DNA from: JAZQQB01 sp045628865
GTDB lineage: Bacteria; Bacillota; Clostridia; Lachnospirales; Lachnospiraceae
Length of the DNA stretch: 12,946 nt
Direction of reading: 5' to 3'
NCBI GenBank assembly: GCA_045628865.1
Contig: JAZQQB010000087.1
Coordinates: 1 to 12,946 of the forward strand
In this document: piece by piece, positions 1 to 7,201 of the stretch
Layout of the letters: each line of letters opens with the position of its first letter
Numbering within the stretch: position 1 is the stretch's first letter
The notes under the pieces: model-generated
Told to the model about the DNA's origin: nothing
The model's input: the letters and a program-made list of their open reading frames with translations, nothing else
Databases searched by the model: none
Position numbers and translations under genes: made by a program

Positions 1-7
1 AACTTTC

Positions 8-45
8 CTATCAAACAAGAAATAGGCTCCAGATTATCTGGAGCC
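8..45 (-). terminator. Intrinsic terminator after the 'endosialidase'-family gene
   Basis: A perfect 9-bp stem (positions 25-33 pair with 37-45, 3-nt loop) is GC-rich at its base. In the minus direction it is followed by a T-rich stretch (TATTTCTTGTTT). It lies about 30 nt after the stop codon of the gene ending at 74, so it very likely ends that transcript. Confidence 0.85.
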
Positions 46-73
46 CATCATATTTATTTCACGCAATTTGTAA

Positions 74-484
74 TTATTTCATTACCTTTACTTCAACTTC
101 GCCTACACCAGCGAGTTCTACACTGATATTCAACTTACCACTTAAATTGGTTGCCATCTTTCCGGCATTCTCTCCGTTGATATATACATAATATTCAGTT
201 TTTTCTTCTAATCCAACAGTAATCTGTGCGTCTTCTCCACCTTCTACAACAAAGGATACTCCGTTGTCATTTTCTGTGAAATTAAGTACGCTGGTACCAG
301 GTACAGATTCATAAACAAACAATCCGTTCTTCTCAAGCTTTGTAATGCTGTCATAAGTTTTTACCTTATAAACATCACCATTGTGCTCATAGTTCTCAAG
401 CTTCGCCTTTTCTTTGAGACTATGATTTCCAAAACTGATGGAACCATCGCATTCTGTACGAAGTAATTCTTCTACTACTGCCAT
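74..484 (-). CDS. Small conserved clostridial protein, 'endosialidase' family (function unproven)
   Basis: This is a 136-residue acidic protein with no signal peptide and no membrane helix. The start at 484 is chosen because AGGAGG lies 9 nt upstream of this ATG; the frame stays open further upstream to 598 but has no ribosome binding site there. The N-terminus (MAVVEELLRTE, then DGSISFGN) and the motifs FVYESVPGT (about 56-64), EDAQIT (84-89) and NAGKMxTNLSGKL (106-118) match a family I recall from Lachnospiraceae genomes, where it is commonly labelled 'endosialidase'. I know of no experiment supporting that label, and I see no catalytic motif. The sequence looks beta-rich, with alternating hydrophobic and polar residues. 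The gene has its own promoter and terminator, so it appears monocistronic and separate from clpC upstream. Confidence is high that it is a gene and low for any activity. Confidence 0.85.
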   Translation of the reverse strand: MAVVEELLRTECDGSISFGNHSLKEKAKLENYEHNGDVYKVKTYDSITKLEKNGLFVYESVPGTSVLNFTENDNGVSFVVEGGEDAQITVGLEEKTEYYVYINGENAGKMATNLSGKLNISVELAGVGEVEVKVMK

Positions 485-525
485 AGTGTATATCCTCCTG
501 CTAAAAAGCACTTTTGTAACATAAA

Positions 526-551
526 CAGAATTTCTATTATCAGAAATTCTG
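526..551 (-). repeat. Perfect 10-bp inverted repeat in the leader of the 74-484 gene
   Basis: Arms 526-535 and 542-551 are exact reverse complements separated by 6 nt. The element lies between the predicted promoter (569-597) and the ribosome binding site, so it would form a hairpin early in the 5' leader, or it could act as an operator just downstream of the transcription start. There is no T-tract after it, so it is not a standard terminator. Confidence 0.6.
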
Positions 552-568
552 TCCTGACTTGTATTAAT

Positions 569-597
569 ATTATAATATAAGCCATATTCTTTTTCCA
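569..597 (-). promoter_or_regulatory. Predicted sigma-A promoter for the 74-484 gene
   Basis: On the minus strand there is a perfect -10 TATAAT (569-574) and a weaker -35 TGGAAA (592-597, 4 of 6 matches) with a 17-nt spacer. Transcription would begin near 562, giving a leader of about 78 nt that contains the 526-551 hairpin. The position downstream of the clpC stop supports independent transcription. Confidence 0.55.
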
Positions 598-658
598 TGA
601 AATTTTTGTGAATTTTAAATCAACTTTCTGTTTCAGACTCTATTTTACAGTCTAATTT

Positions 659-3097
659 CTATTTCACAGAAAAAACTACCTGTTTATTCTTCAGTCCACA
701 GGTAACACGATCTCCTGGAACAACCTTCTTCTCTAAAATTTGTTCCGCGAGTGCATCTTCGATTACTGTCTGAATTGCACGTTTCAATGGTCTAGCACCC
801 ATCTTCATATCTGCATGTTTCTCAATAATAAAATCTTTTACTGCAGGAGTTATATTTAATTCGATATCCATCTGAGCCTGGCATCGATCTGACAAATTCT
901 TGGACAACAAGGTAATGATCTGTTTCATATTGTCATGGTTTAATGGATGGAATACCATAATCTCATCAATACGATTGATAAATTCTGGTTTGAACAGTTT
1001 CTTAACCTCTTCCATAACATTATTCTTCATGGCAAGGTAATCCTGATTCTCATCCTTTTTCGAAGAAAAACCTAAATGCTTTGGTTCAATGATTCTCTGT
1101 GCACCTGCATTGGATGTCATAATCAGAATGGTGTTTTTAAAGCTAACCTTTCTGCCCTTGGAATCTGTAATATGTCCATCATCCAATACCTGAAGCAGGA
1201 TATTAAATACATCTGGATGTGCTTTTTCAATCTCATCAAACAAAATAACAGAATAAGGATTTCTTCTTACTTTTTCACTTAACTGTCCGCCTTCATCAAA
1301 TCCTACATAACCTGGAGGCGATCCAATCATCTTAGATACTGAGTGGGACTCCATATATTCTGACATATCAACGCGAATCAAATTGCTTTCGGATCCAAAC
1401 ATTGCCTCTGCCAATGCCTTGGATAATTCTGTCTTTCCCACACCAGTAGGTCCCAAAAACAGGAAGGGACCTATTGGTCTGTTTGGATCCTGTAATCCAA
1501 CACGACCTCTTCTCATAGCCCTTGCAACAGCACTTACTGCTTCTTCCTGACCGATAACACGTTTATGCAAAACACTTTCTAACTTTAGAAGTCTCTCACT
1601 TTCCTTTTCAGCAAGCTTCTTTACAGGAATCTTTGTCCAAAGAGCCACTACTTCAGCAATATCATTTTCTGTAACGATCATTGCCTTTTCTATCTGATTC
1701 TTCTCATGGCGTTCCTTGGCTTTCTGATACTTTTTAATCAGCTTATCCTGTTCTCGCTTGATTTCTCCTGCCTGACCATATGCTTCAAATTTAATGGAAC
1801 GTTCAATCTGAAGATCCATATCTTTAATCTCTTCTTCCATGGTCTTTAAATTTTCTGGGACCTTCATACCACGAAGTCTGATTGCAGAAGATGCTTCATC
1901 AATCAAATCGATAGCTTTATCTGGAAGATTACGATCATTAATATATCTTGCTGATAATCTGACCGCAGCCTCAATTGCCTCTGGTAAAATCTTTACTTTA
2001 TGATGTTCTTCATATTTAGGCGAAACACCCTCTAAAATACGAATTGCTTCCTGTTCTGTTGGTTCTTCCACAGATACTGGTTGGAATCGACGTTCCAAAG
2101 CAGCATCCTTCTCAATGTACTTTCTATATTCTGTAATGGTTGTTGCACCAATTAGCTGAATTTCTCCACGTGCCAAGGAAGGTTTCAGGATATTAGATGC
2201 ATCAATAGCGCCTTCTGCACCACCGGCACCAATAATAGTATGAATTTCATCAAGGAACAATAACACATTGCCGTCAGCAATGACTTCCTTGATTACTCGC
2301 TTAATTCTTTCCTCAAATTCTCCTCGGTATTTACTTCCGGCAACCATACCCGAAAGATCAAGTGTAAGAACTCTTTTGTTCTTTACTGTATCAGGTACTT
2401 CGCCGTTAACAATACGAAGTGCCAGACCCTCAGCAATAGCTGTCTTACCTACACCAGGTTCACCAATCAAACAAGGATTGTTCTTTGTTCTACGGCTAAT
2501 GATCTGGATAACACGCTTAATTTCTTCATCTCTTCCAATGACTGGATCTAACTTGCCTTCCTTTGCAAGCTTTGTAAGATCCCTGCTGTATTGATCAAGA
2601 GTCTGTGTGTCTTTTTTCTTCTTACGATTCTGCTTGCCTAAATCTTCCTTGTATAGTGAGCTATCCTCACCCATAGCAACCAAAACATCAATATAAATCT
2701 TCTGAAGCTGAATACCCATTGTATTCATCAATCTTGCTGCAACATTATCCCCTTCCTTGATCAGGGATAATAAAATGTGCTCTGTACCAGTTTCTAAAGA
2801 ATGGAATCTCTCCGCCTGTCTATGACTTTCTTCCAATACCCTGGTAGCTCTAGGAGAATAACCATCCCTTTCCTTTACCTTGATCAGATTCTCTGGTGCG
2901 ATCAGGTCATGGATCATATCCAGTAACTGATTCTCATCTACACCATTATCAGCTAACACTTTAGCTGCTACCCCTGTTTTCTCCCTTAAAAGTCCAAGAA
3001 GTATGTGCTCTGTGCCGACATAATTCTGTCGCAACTCTTTCGCTGATTTTTCCGCCAAACTAAGCGCTGTTTTCGCCTTGTCTGTAAACTTCTGCAT
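659..3097 (-). CDS. clpC: ClpC, Hsp100/AAA+ unfoldase of the ClpCP protease
   Basis: This 812-residue cytosolic ATPase unfolds proteins and feeds them into ClpP. The sequence shows two tandem Clp_N repeats (about 1-145). The first AAA+ module has Walker A GEPGVGKT (212-219) and Walker B ending in LDEIH (282-286). A short middle domain (about 412-475) contains a UVR-like EIKREQDKL segment, and the second AAA+ module has Walker A GPTGVGKT (549-556) and Walker B LFDEIE (619-624). The short middle domain and the presence of an LGF tripeptide (675-677) in the ClpP-binding loop position identify ClpC rather than ClpB. The length is normal for the family and nothing looks broken. The start ATG has GGAGG 9 nt upstream, inside the last codons of the GntR gene, leaving a 2-nt gap that implies translational coupling. 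ctsR, mcsA and mcsB, its usual partners in Firmicutes, are not beside it. Confidence 0.97.
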   Translation of the reverse strand: MQKFTDKAKTALSLAEKSAKELRQNYVGTEHILLGLLREKTGVAAKVLADNGVDENQLLDMIHDLIAPENLIKVKERDGYSPRATRVLEESHRQAERFHSLETGTEHILLSLIKEGDNVAARLMNTMGIQLQKIYIDVLVAMGEDSSLYKEDLGKQNRKKKKDTQTLDQYSRDLTKLAKEGKLDPVIGRDEEIKRVIQIISRRTKNNPCLIGEPGVGKTAIAEGLALRIVNGEVPDTVKNKRVLTLDLSGMVAGSKYRGEFEERIKRVIKEVIADGNVLLFLDEIHTIIGAGGAEGAIDASNILKPSLARGEIQLIGATTITEYRKYIEKDAALERRFQPVSVEEPTEQEAIRILEGVSPKYEEHHKVKILPEAIEAAVRLSARYINDRNLPDKAIDLIDEASSAIRLRGMKVPENLKTMEEEIKDMDLQIERSIKFEAYGQAGEIKREQDKLIKKYQKAKERHEKNQIEKAMIVTENDIAEVVALWTKIPVKKLAEKESERLLKLESVLHKRVIGQEEAVSAVARAMRRGRVGLQDPNRPIGPFLFLGPTGVGKTELSKALAEAMFGSESNLIRVDMSEYMESHSVSKMIGSPPGYVGFDEGGQLSEKVRRNPYSVILFDEIEKAHPDVFNILLQVLDDGHITDSKGRKVSFKNTILIMTSNAGAQRIIEPKHLGFSSKKDENQDYLAMKNNVMEEVKKLFKPEFINRIDEIMVFHPLNHDNMKQIITLLSKNLSDRCQAQMDIELNITPAVKDFIIEKHADMKMGARPLKRAIQTVIEDALAEQILEKKVVPGDRVTCGLKNKQVVFSVK

Positions 3098-3099
3098 AA

Positions 3100-3474
3100 T
3101 CAGAGTCCTCCATAACTATCATATATTTCATCAATCAAATTGTGAATTTCATTTTTACTCACACCTCGGCAGCTGGCCTCCGCCAAAACCACCAATAGAT
3201 CTGCCTTAACAGCATTCAATGCCCTTTGCTTCTCTATATCAATTGCAATAATGGCCCCGCGTCTGCGATCCATTTGAATAAATCCATCCTGCCTAAGCAC
3301 TGCATAGGCTTTGTTTACTGTATGCATGTTGATTCCAATACTCTCAGCCAATTGTCTCACACTGGGCAACGCATCCCCTTCACATAGTTGACTGGTTGCA
3401 ATTCCCATTATGATCTGATTCCTAAGCTGTAAATATATGGCTTCATCACTATTAAAATTGATATTGATGATCAA
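3100..3474 (-). CDS. GntR-family (YtrA-type) transcriptional regulator, candidate regulator of clpC
   Basis: This is a 124-residue regulator. An N-terminal GntR winged helix (about 12-77) is recognisable from EAIYLQLRNQI, then LPSVRQLAESIG (36-47), with recognition-helix residues NMHTVNKAYAVL (49-60). After it there is only a short helical tail (about 80-124), which is the size typical of the YtrA subfamily that dimerises through this tail and has no effector domain. The start is probably TTG at 3474, with GGGAG about 9 nt upstream; no in-frame ATG exists before residue 23. It is the first gene of a two-gene unit with clpC. YtrA-type regulators usually repress their own operon, and palindromes overlap this promoter, so I infer autoregulation and control of clpC. 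The inducing signal is unknown. Confidence 0.9.
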   Translation of the reverse strand: MIININFNSDEAIYLQLRNQIIMGIATSQLCEGDALPSVRQLAESIGINMHTVNKAYAVLRQDGFIQMDRRRGAIIAIDIEKQRALNAVKADLLVVLAEASCRGVSKNEIHNLIDEIYDSYGGL

Positions 3475-3511
3475 AATCTACCACTCCCTGCTACGAATCT
3501 ATCCCATATAG

Positions 3512-3549
3512 TAACAATTCTGCTCTCATTGTTATACATTAATTATAAC
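3512..3549. promoter_or_regulatory. Two overlapping inverted repeats, candidate GntR operator
   Basis: TAACAAT (3512-3518) and ATTGTTA (3528-3534) form a perfect 7-bp inverted repeat with a 9-nt spacer at the expected transcription start. GTTATA (3531-3536) and TATAAC (3544-3549) form a second, 6-bp repeat with a 7-nt spacer that covers the -10 box. The repeats share bases 3531-3534. GT...TA/TA...AC half-sites are typical of GntR-family operators, so binding by the adjacent YtrA-type protein is a reasonable inference. Confidence 0.5.
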
Positions 3550-3569
3550 AGATAGAAAAAAAGTGTCAA
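3542..3569 (-). promoter_or_regulatory. Consensus sigma-A promoter of the gntR-clpC unit
   Basis: On the minus strand there is a perfect -35 TTGACA (3564-3569) and a perfect -10 TATAAT (3542-3547) with a 16-nt spacer. A TGn extension before the -10 is also present. Transcription would begin near 3535, leaving a leader of about 60 nt. Such a strong promoter is consistent with a gene kept low by a repressor. I see no CtsR-type heptad repeat (GGTCAAA-like) near it. Confidence 0.85.
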
Positions 3570-3578
3570 CTTGCATAT

Positions 3579-4091
3579 TTATCTATCGCGCTTATTAAAT
3601 CGTTTCGATCCAGAATCTTCATTTACAGAATGTACTCCAAATCCATGCTGCTTCTTCATTCGCTTCTCGTGATTTTCAATACGAATCTGATTCTCAATTT
3701 CCTTATGATATTTTTTCTCACATTCCGTGCAAAATCTGCCAAATCGAATTGGTTTTCTACACATTTCGCAATTGATAAAGCTACGCGAATCTGCTGAAAC
3801 CTGAATTTTAGCATCTCGAAGCATCTGCCTGATTGTTTTCTGTTTTACCCCAATAGCCTCCTCAATTTGGGCCGCAGTTGACCCTTGGTGCTGTTCAATA
3901 TACAGTCTGACCTTTCCATAATCATCATAAGCAATATCTGAACAGTCCTCACACTTATACTCTCCAACTCCTTGAAAAATCATAACACCACCACAATTTT
4001 CACATAATCGAGGACGATGATAATAATCTTCTTCTAGACTTGGCATTCTATTATGTGTTTTTTGATCATGATTTTTGGTCTGATAATACAT
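3579..4091 (-). CDS. Zinc-ribbon / HTH protein, resembling the YvyF (TIGR03826-like) family
   Basis: This is a 170-residue, strongly basic-tailed protein. Two likely zinc sites flank a central helix-turn-helix: C30-x2-C33 with C47-x2-C50, then a GAT-type HTH (about 69-96, including IGVKQKTIRQMLRDAKI), then C108-x2-C111 with C121-x2-C124. A charged C-terminal tail (125-170) rich in K, R, E and H follows. This ribbon-HTH-ribbon order is like Bacillus YvyF, a small protein of the flagellar flgM operon, but no flagellar gene is in view and the protein is longer. The start at 4091 is chosen because GGGGG precedes that ATG; an earlier in-frame TTG at 4106 would lie upstream of this site. It sits 104 nt before gntR-clpC with no clear terminator between, so read-through into clpC is possible. 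The function is unknown; nucleic-acid binding is an inference from the HTH. Confidence 0.8.
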   Translation of the reverse strand: MYYQTKNHDQKTHNRMPSLEEDYYHRPRLCENCGGVMIFQGVGEYKCEDCSDIAYDDYGKVRLYIEQHQGSTAAQIEEAIGVKQKTIRQMLRDAKIQVSADSRSFINCEMCRKPIRFGRFCTECEKKYHKEIENQIRIENHEKRMKKQHGFGVHSVNEDSGSKRFNKRDR

Positions 4092-4120
4092 AGAATACCC
4101 CCACAAATTTTATGCCCATC

Positions 4121-4169
4121 AAAAAAGAAAAGAGAAAAATCGTCTGATAATTCAAACAATTCTTCTCTT
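4121..4169 (-). terminator. Strong intrinsic terminator of the purine cluster
   Basis: On the minus strand an 18-bp stem (4152-4169 pairing with 4130-4147, including three G-U pairs, 4-nt loop) is followed directly by a TTCTTTTTT tract (4121-4129). It begins 11 nt after the purD stop codon. It should end the pur transcript before the zinc-ribbon gene. Confidence 0.92.
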
Positions 4170-4180
4170 ATATTTTACAA

Positions 4181-5461
4181 TTATTTATCTACATCGTCAA
4201 TTGCTTTTCCAATATCATGTCGCATATATTTATTCGAAAAACTGATCCACTCTGTTGCTGAATAAGCATTGGCTCTAGCTTCCTTAAGATCACTACCAAG
4301 TGCTGTGATACCAAGAACACGACCACCATTGGTTACAATCTTACCATCCTTCAACGCTGTGCCTGCATGGAAACAGAAGTAAGAATCGTTGTTTTCAAAT
4401 TTCTCAAAGCCTGTGATTTCGAAGCCCTTATCATATTTCACTGGATAACCATCTGATGCTAATACAACACATACTGCAGCGTTGTCTTCAAACTGGAGAT
4501 CGATTTTGTCAAGAGTTCCATCAATACATGCTTCAAACACCTCAACAATATCATTTTTCATTCTTGGAAGAACAACCTGTGTTTCAGGATCACCAAAACG
4601 AGCATTGTACTCAAGTACTCTTGGTCCCTTTGGAGTAAGCATCAAACCAAAGAAAATAACTCCCTTAAATTCTCTTCCTTCTGCCTGCATAGCATCTACA
4701 GTTGCCTGATAAATATATTTCTTACAGAATTCATCCACTTCTGCTGTATAGAATGGGCTTGGAGAGAATGTTCCCATACCACCAGTATTTAATCCCTGAT
4801 CTCCATCCATTGCACGTTTGTGATCCTGCGCGGATGTCATGATCTTAATATGTTTACCATCTACAAATGATAATACAGATACTTCACGACCTGTCATAAA
4901 CTCTTCGATTACCATTCTGTTTCCAGCAGTTCCAAAGTGTTTATCCAACATAATCTCCTTTACACCATCTTCAGCTTCTTTTAAATCATTGCAGATCAAA
5001 ACACCTTTACCAAGTGCAAGGCCATCTGCCTTTAATACGATTGGGAAATCTGCCTTTGTTCTTAAATATTCCAAAGCTTTTTCAGGATCATCAAAGTTTT
5101 CATAAGCAGCTGTTGGAATATTGTATTTCTTCATCAGATCCTTTGAGAATGCTTTACTTCCTTCTAAAATTGCTGCATTCTTTCTTGGTCCAAATGTACG
5201 GATTCCTGCTTTTTCCATTTCATCTACAAGACCACCTACCAATGGATCATCCATACCAACCACACAAAGGTCAATTTCCTTTTCCTTTGCAAATGCAACC
5301 AATTTATCAAATTCCATTGCACCAATTGCAACACACTCTGCAATCATTCCGATACCAGCATTACCTGGTGCACAATAAATTTTAGATACTTTGCTTGATT
5401 TGGAAACAGCCAAAGCAATTGCATGCTCTCGTCCGCCGCCACCTACGATTAAAACCTTCAT
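4181..5461 (-). CDS. purD: Phosphoribosylamine-glycine ligase (GAR synthetase)
   Basis: PurD joins phosphoribosylamine and glycine with ATP to give GAR, step 2 of purine synthesis, in the cytosol. The 426-residue length is normal. The N-terminal fold is clear from VLIVGGGGREHA (3-14) and APGNAG (31-36). The ATP-grasp domain shows KADGLALGKGV (144-154) and NTGGMG (225-230), and the metal- and ATP-binding NARFGDPE (286-293). The start ATG has GAGG 8 nt upstream. It is the last gene of purE-purM-purN-purD, lying 65 nt after purN with a palindromic hairpin between, and is followed by the terminator at 4121-4169. Nothing looks unusual in the protein. Confidence 0.98.
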   Translation of the reverse strand: MKVLIVGGGGREHAIALAVSKSSKVSKIYCAPGNAGIGMIAECVAIGAMEFDKLVAFAKEKEIDLCVVGMDDPLVGGLVDEMEKAGIRTFGPRKNAAILEGSKAFSKDLMKKYNIPTAAYENFDDPEKALEYLRTKADFPIVLKADGLALGKGVLICNDLKEAEDGVKEIMLDKHFGTAGNRMVIEEFMTGREVSVLSFVDGKHIKIMTSAQDHKRAMDGDQGLNTGGMGTFSPSPFYTAEVDEFCKKYIYQATVDAMQAEGREFKGVIFFGLMLTPKGPRVLEYNARFGDPETQVVLPRMKNDIVEVFEACIDGTLDKIDLQFEDNAAVCVVLASDGYPVKYDKGFEITGFEKFENNDSYFCFHAGTALKDGKIVTNGGRVLGITALGSDLKEARANAYSATEWISFSNKYMRHDIGKAIDDVDK

Positions 5462-5495
5462 TTCTTTATCCTCACTTTATTTTATTAACGATAAC

Positions 5496-5517
5496 AAGGC
5501 AGGGAATTCCCTGCCTT
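5496..5517 (-). repeat. Perfect 22-bp palindrome between purN and purD
   Basis: The two 11-nt halves are exact reverse complements, centred on GAATTC. In RNA this gives a 9-bp, GC-rich stem with an AATT loop. The sequence after it on the minus strand (GTTATCG) has no T-run, so it is unlikely to be an efficient terminator. It may set the relative amounts of purN and purD message by stabilising the end of the upstream part or causing partial termination. Confidence 0.7.
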
Positions 5518-5526
5518 ATAAATCGT

Positions 5527-6132
5527 CTATCTGCCAAGTTTAATCTCACCATTAGCGATCTTGTTGATCACATCTGGCAAAATCTTCCATTCAGCCTGTT
5601 CCATTACACGCTTCTGTAAAATTTCTGGTGTATCATTTGCTTCGATCATAACTGGCTTTTGCATAATGATCTCACCTGTGTCAGCACCTTCATCTACAAA
5701 ATGAACAGTTGCCCCTGTTACCTTTACACCACGGGCAAGTGCTGCTTCGTGCACATGAAGTCCATGCATTCCCATTCCACAGAAGGATGGAATCAAGGAT
5801 GGGTGAATATTAATGATTCTCTTATCGTATCTTTGCACGAATACTTCTGGTAAAATCACCAAAAATCCTGCTAACACCACAAGATCACAATTTGTTTCAT
5901 CTACTGCCTTTAAGAAAGCTTCGTTAAAATCCTCGCGTTTCTCGTAAGCCTTAGGAGAAACACACTGTGCTTCAATCCCATTCTCTTTTGCTCTTGTTAA
6001 TGCATATGCATCTGGTTTGTTACTGATTACCTTTACGATTTCTGTATTGGTGATCTCTCCTCTATGGACCGCATCTAAAATAGCCTGTAAATTTGTTCCA
6101 CCACCTGATACGCAAACAACAACTCTTAGCAT
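5527..6132 (-). CDS. purN: Phosphoribosylglycinamide formyltransferase (folate-dependent GAR transformylase)
   Basis: PurN moves a formyl group from 10-formyl-tetrahydrofolate to GAR (step 3). The 201-residue protein begins with VCVSGGGTNLQAI (6-18), the phosphate-binding loop. It carries the active-site residues N108 and H110 in NIHPSL (108-113) and D151 in the loop HFVDEGADTG (144-153), matching N106, H108 and D144 of the E. coli enzyme. The segment FCGMGMHGLHVHEAAL (117-132) is of the kind common in clostridial PurN and is slightly longer than in E. coli. Its ATG overlaps the end of purM by 7 nt and the AAGGGA-like ribosome binding site lies inside purM, so the two are translationally coupled. 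purD follows after 65 nt. Confidence 0.97.
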   Translation of the reverse strand: MLRVVVCVSGGGTNLQAILDAVHRGEITNTEIVKVISNKPDAYALTRAKENGIEAQCVSPKAYEKREDFNEAFLKAVDETNCDLVVLAGFLVILPEVFVQRYDKRIINIHPSLIPSFCGMGMHGLHVHEAALARGVKVTGATVHFVDEGADTGEIIMQKPVMIEANDTPEILQKRVMEQAEWKILPDVINKIANGEIKLGR

Positions 6133-7157
6133 AATTTGATTCCCTTCTCGCCGTCTTCAATATGTCCAACTACGAATGGTACATCATTGGTAGATTTGAT
6201 TGCTGCCATTGTCGCATCTACGTCTTCAGCATTTACTGCTACCATCATACCAATACCCATGTTAAAGGTGTTATACATCATCTGATCTGTGATATCACCT
6301 TTCTTCTGCATCATCTTAAAGATTGCTGGAACTTCATAGCTATCTTTTTCAATTACTGCAACCTTTCCTTCTGGAAGCATTCTTGGAATATTTTCATAGA
6401 AACCGCCACCTGTGATATGACTGCAGGCTTTTACAGTAACACCAGCATTCTTAATAGCTTTCAAAGCCTTTACATAAATTCTTGTTGGAGCAAGTAAAGC
6501 TTCTCCCAAAGTCTTTCCTAATTCATCATAGTATGTATTTAAGCCTTCTTTTGTCAATTCTTTCTCAAACACCTTACGAACCAAAGAAAATCCGTTGGAA
6601 TGAACACCTGTAGAAGCAATACCGATTACAACATCTCCGCTCTTTAAGTTCTGTCCTGTGATCATATCCTTCTTGTCAACAACACCAACTGTAAATCCAG
6701 CAAGATCGTAATCTTCTTCTGGCATAAGGCCTGGATGCTCTGCTGTTTCTCCACCGATCAAAGCACATTCAGACTGAAGGCAACCTTCAGCAACACCCTT
6801 TACGATATCTGCGATCTTTTCCGGGTAGTTCTTTCCACATGCAATATAGTCTAAGAAAAATAATGGTTCACCACCTGCACAGGCAACATCGTTTACACAC
6901 ATAGCAACAGCATCAATACCAATTGTATCATGCTTATCCATGATGATGGCTAACTTCACCTTTGTACCACAACCATCTGTTCCTGATAAAAGAACTGGTT
7001 CTTCCATATTCTTAATGGCATTCATAGAAAAAGCACCTGAAAATCCACCAAGACCACCTAATACTTCTGGTCTTAAAGTCGCTTTTACATGCTCCTTCAT
7101 AAGTTCAACTGACTTGTAACCAGCTTCAATATCAACGCCTGCTTTCTTGTAATCCAT
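6126..7157 (-). CDS. purM: Phosphoribosylformylglycinamidine cyclo-ligase (AIR synthetase)
   Basis: PurM closes the imidazole ring of FGAM with ATP to give AIR (step 5). The 343-residue length is usual for the family. Visible motifs are SGTDGCGTKVKLA (58-70; the family most often has GTDGVGTK), GIDAVAMCVNDVACAGGEP (80-98), GGETAEHPGLM (about 136-146) and STGVHSNGF (about 182-190). The start ATG is preceded by AAGGAGG with a 7-nt gap. The product feeds PurE, encoded just upstream (44 nt). Its substrate requires PurL, which is not in this window. Its 3' end overlaps purN. Confidence 0.98.
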   Translation of the reverse strand: MDYKKAGVDIEAGYKSVELMKEHVKATLRPEVLGGLGGFSGAFSMNAIKNMEEPVLLSGTDGCGTKVKLAIIMDKHDTIGIDAVAMCVNDVACAGGEPLFFLDYIACGKNYPEKIADIVKGVAEGCLQSECALIGGETAEHPGLMPEEDYDLAGFTVGVVDKKDMITGQNLKSGDVVIGIASTGVHSNGFSLVRKVFEKELTKEGLNTYYDELGKTLGEALLAPTRIYVKALKAIKNAGVTVKACSHITGGGFYENIPRMLPEGKVAVIEKDSYEVPAIFKMMQKKGDITDQMMYNTFNMGIGMMVAVNAEDVDATMAAIKSTNDVPFVVGHIEDGEKGIKLC

Positions 7158-7201
7158 TGTAAATCCTCCTTAAAATAAATCATATAAATGATTGATCAAT
7201 C

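Noticed and set aside
633..655. Possible terminator after clpC (7-bp stem with one G-U pair, 9-nt loop)
   Set aside because: The stem is weak and AT-rich and the following sequence (AACAGAAAG) has no T-run, so it is not reported as a terminator.
2268..2594. Plus-strand open frame of 108 codons inside clpC
   Set aside because: It lies wholly antisense to the conserved first AAA+ module of clpC and has no ribosome binding site or recognisable product.
5014..5385. Plus-strand open frame of 123 codons inside purD
   Set aside because: It is antisense to the conserved purD sequence and its translation is low-complexity and rich in Q, L and H, typical of a shadow frame.
7190..7201. 12-bp palindrome GATTGATCAATC between purE and purM
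   Set aside because: It is short and AT-rich, has no loop for a stable hairpin and no associated motif.
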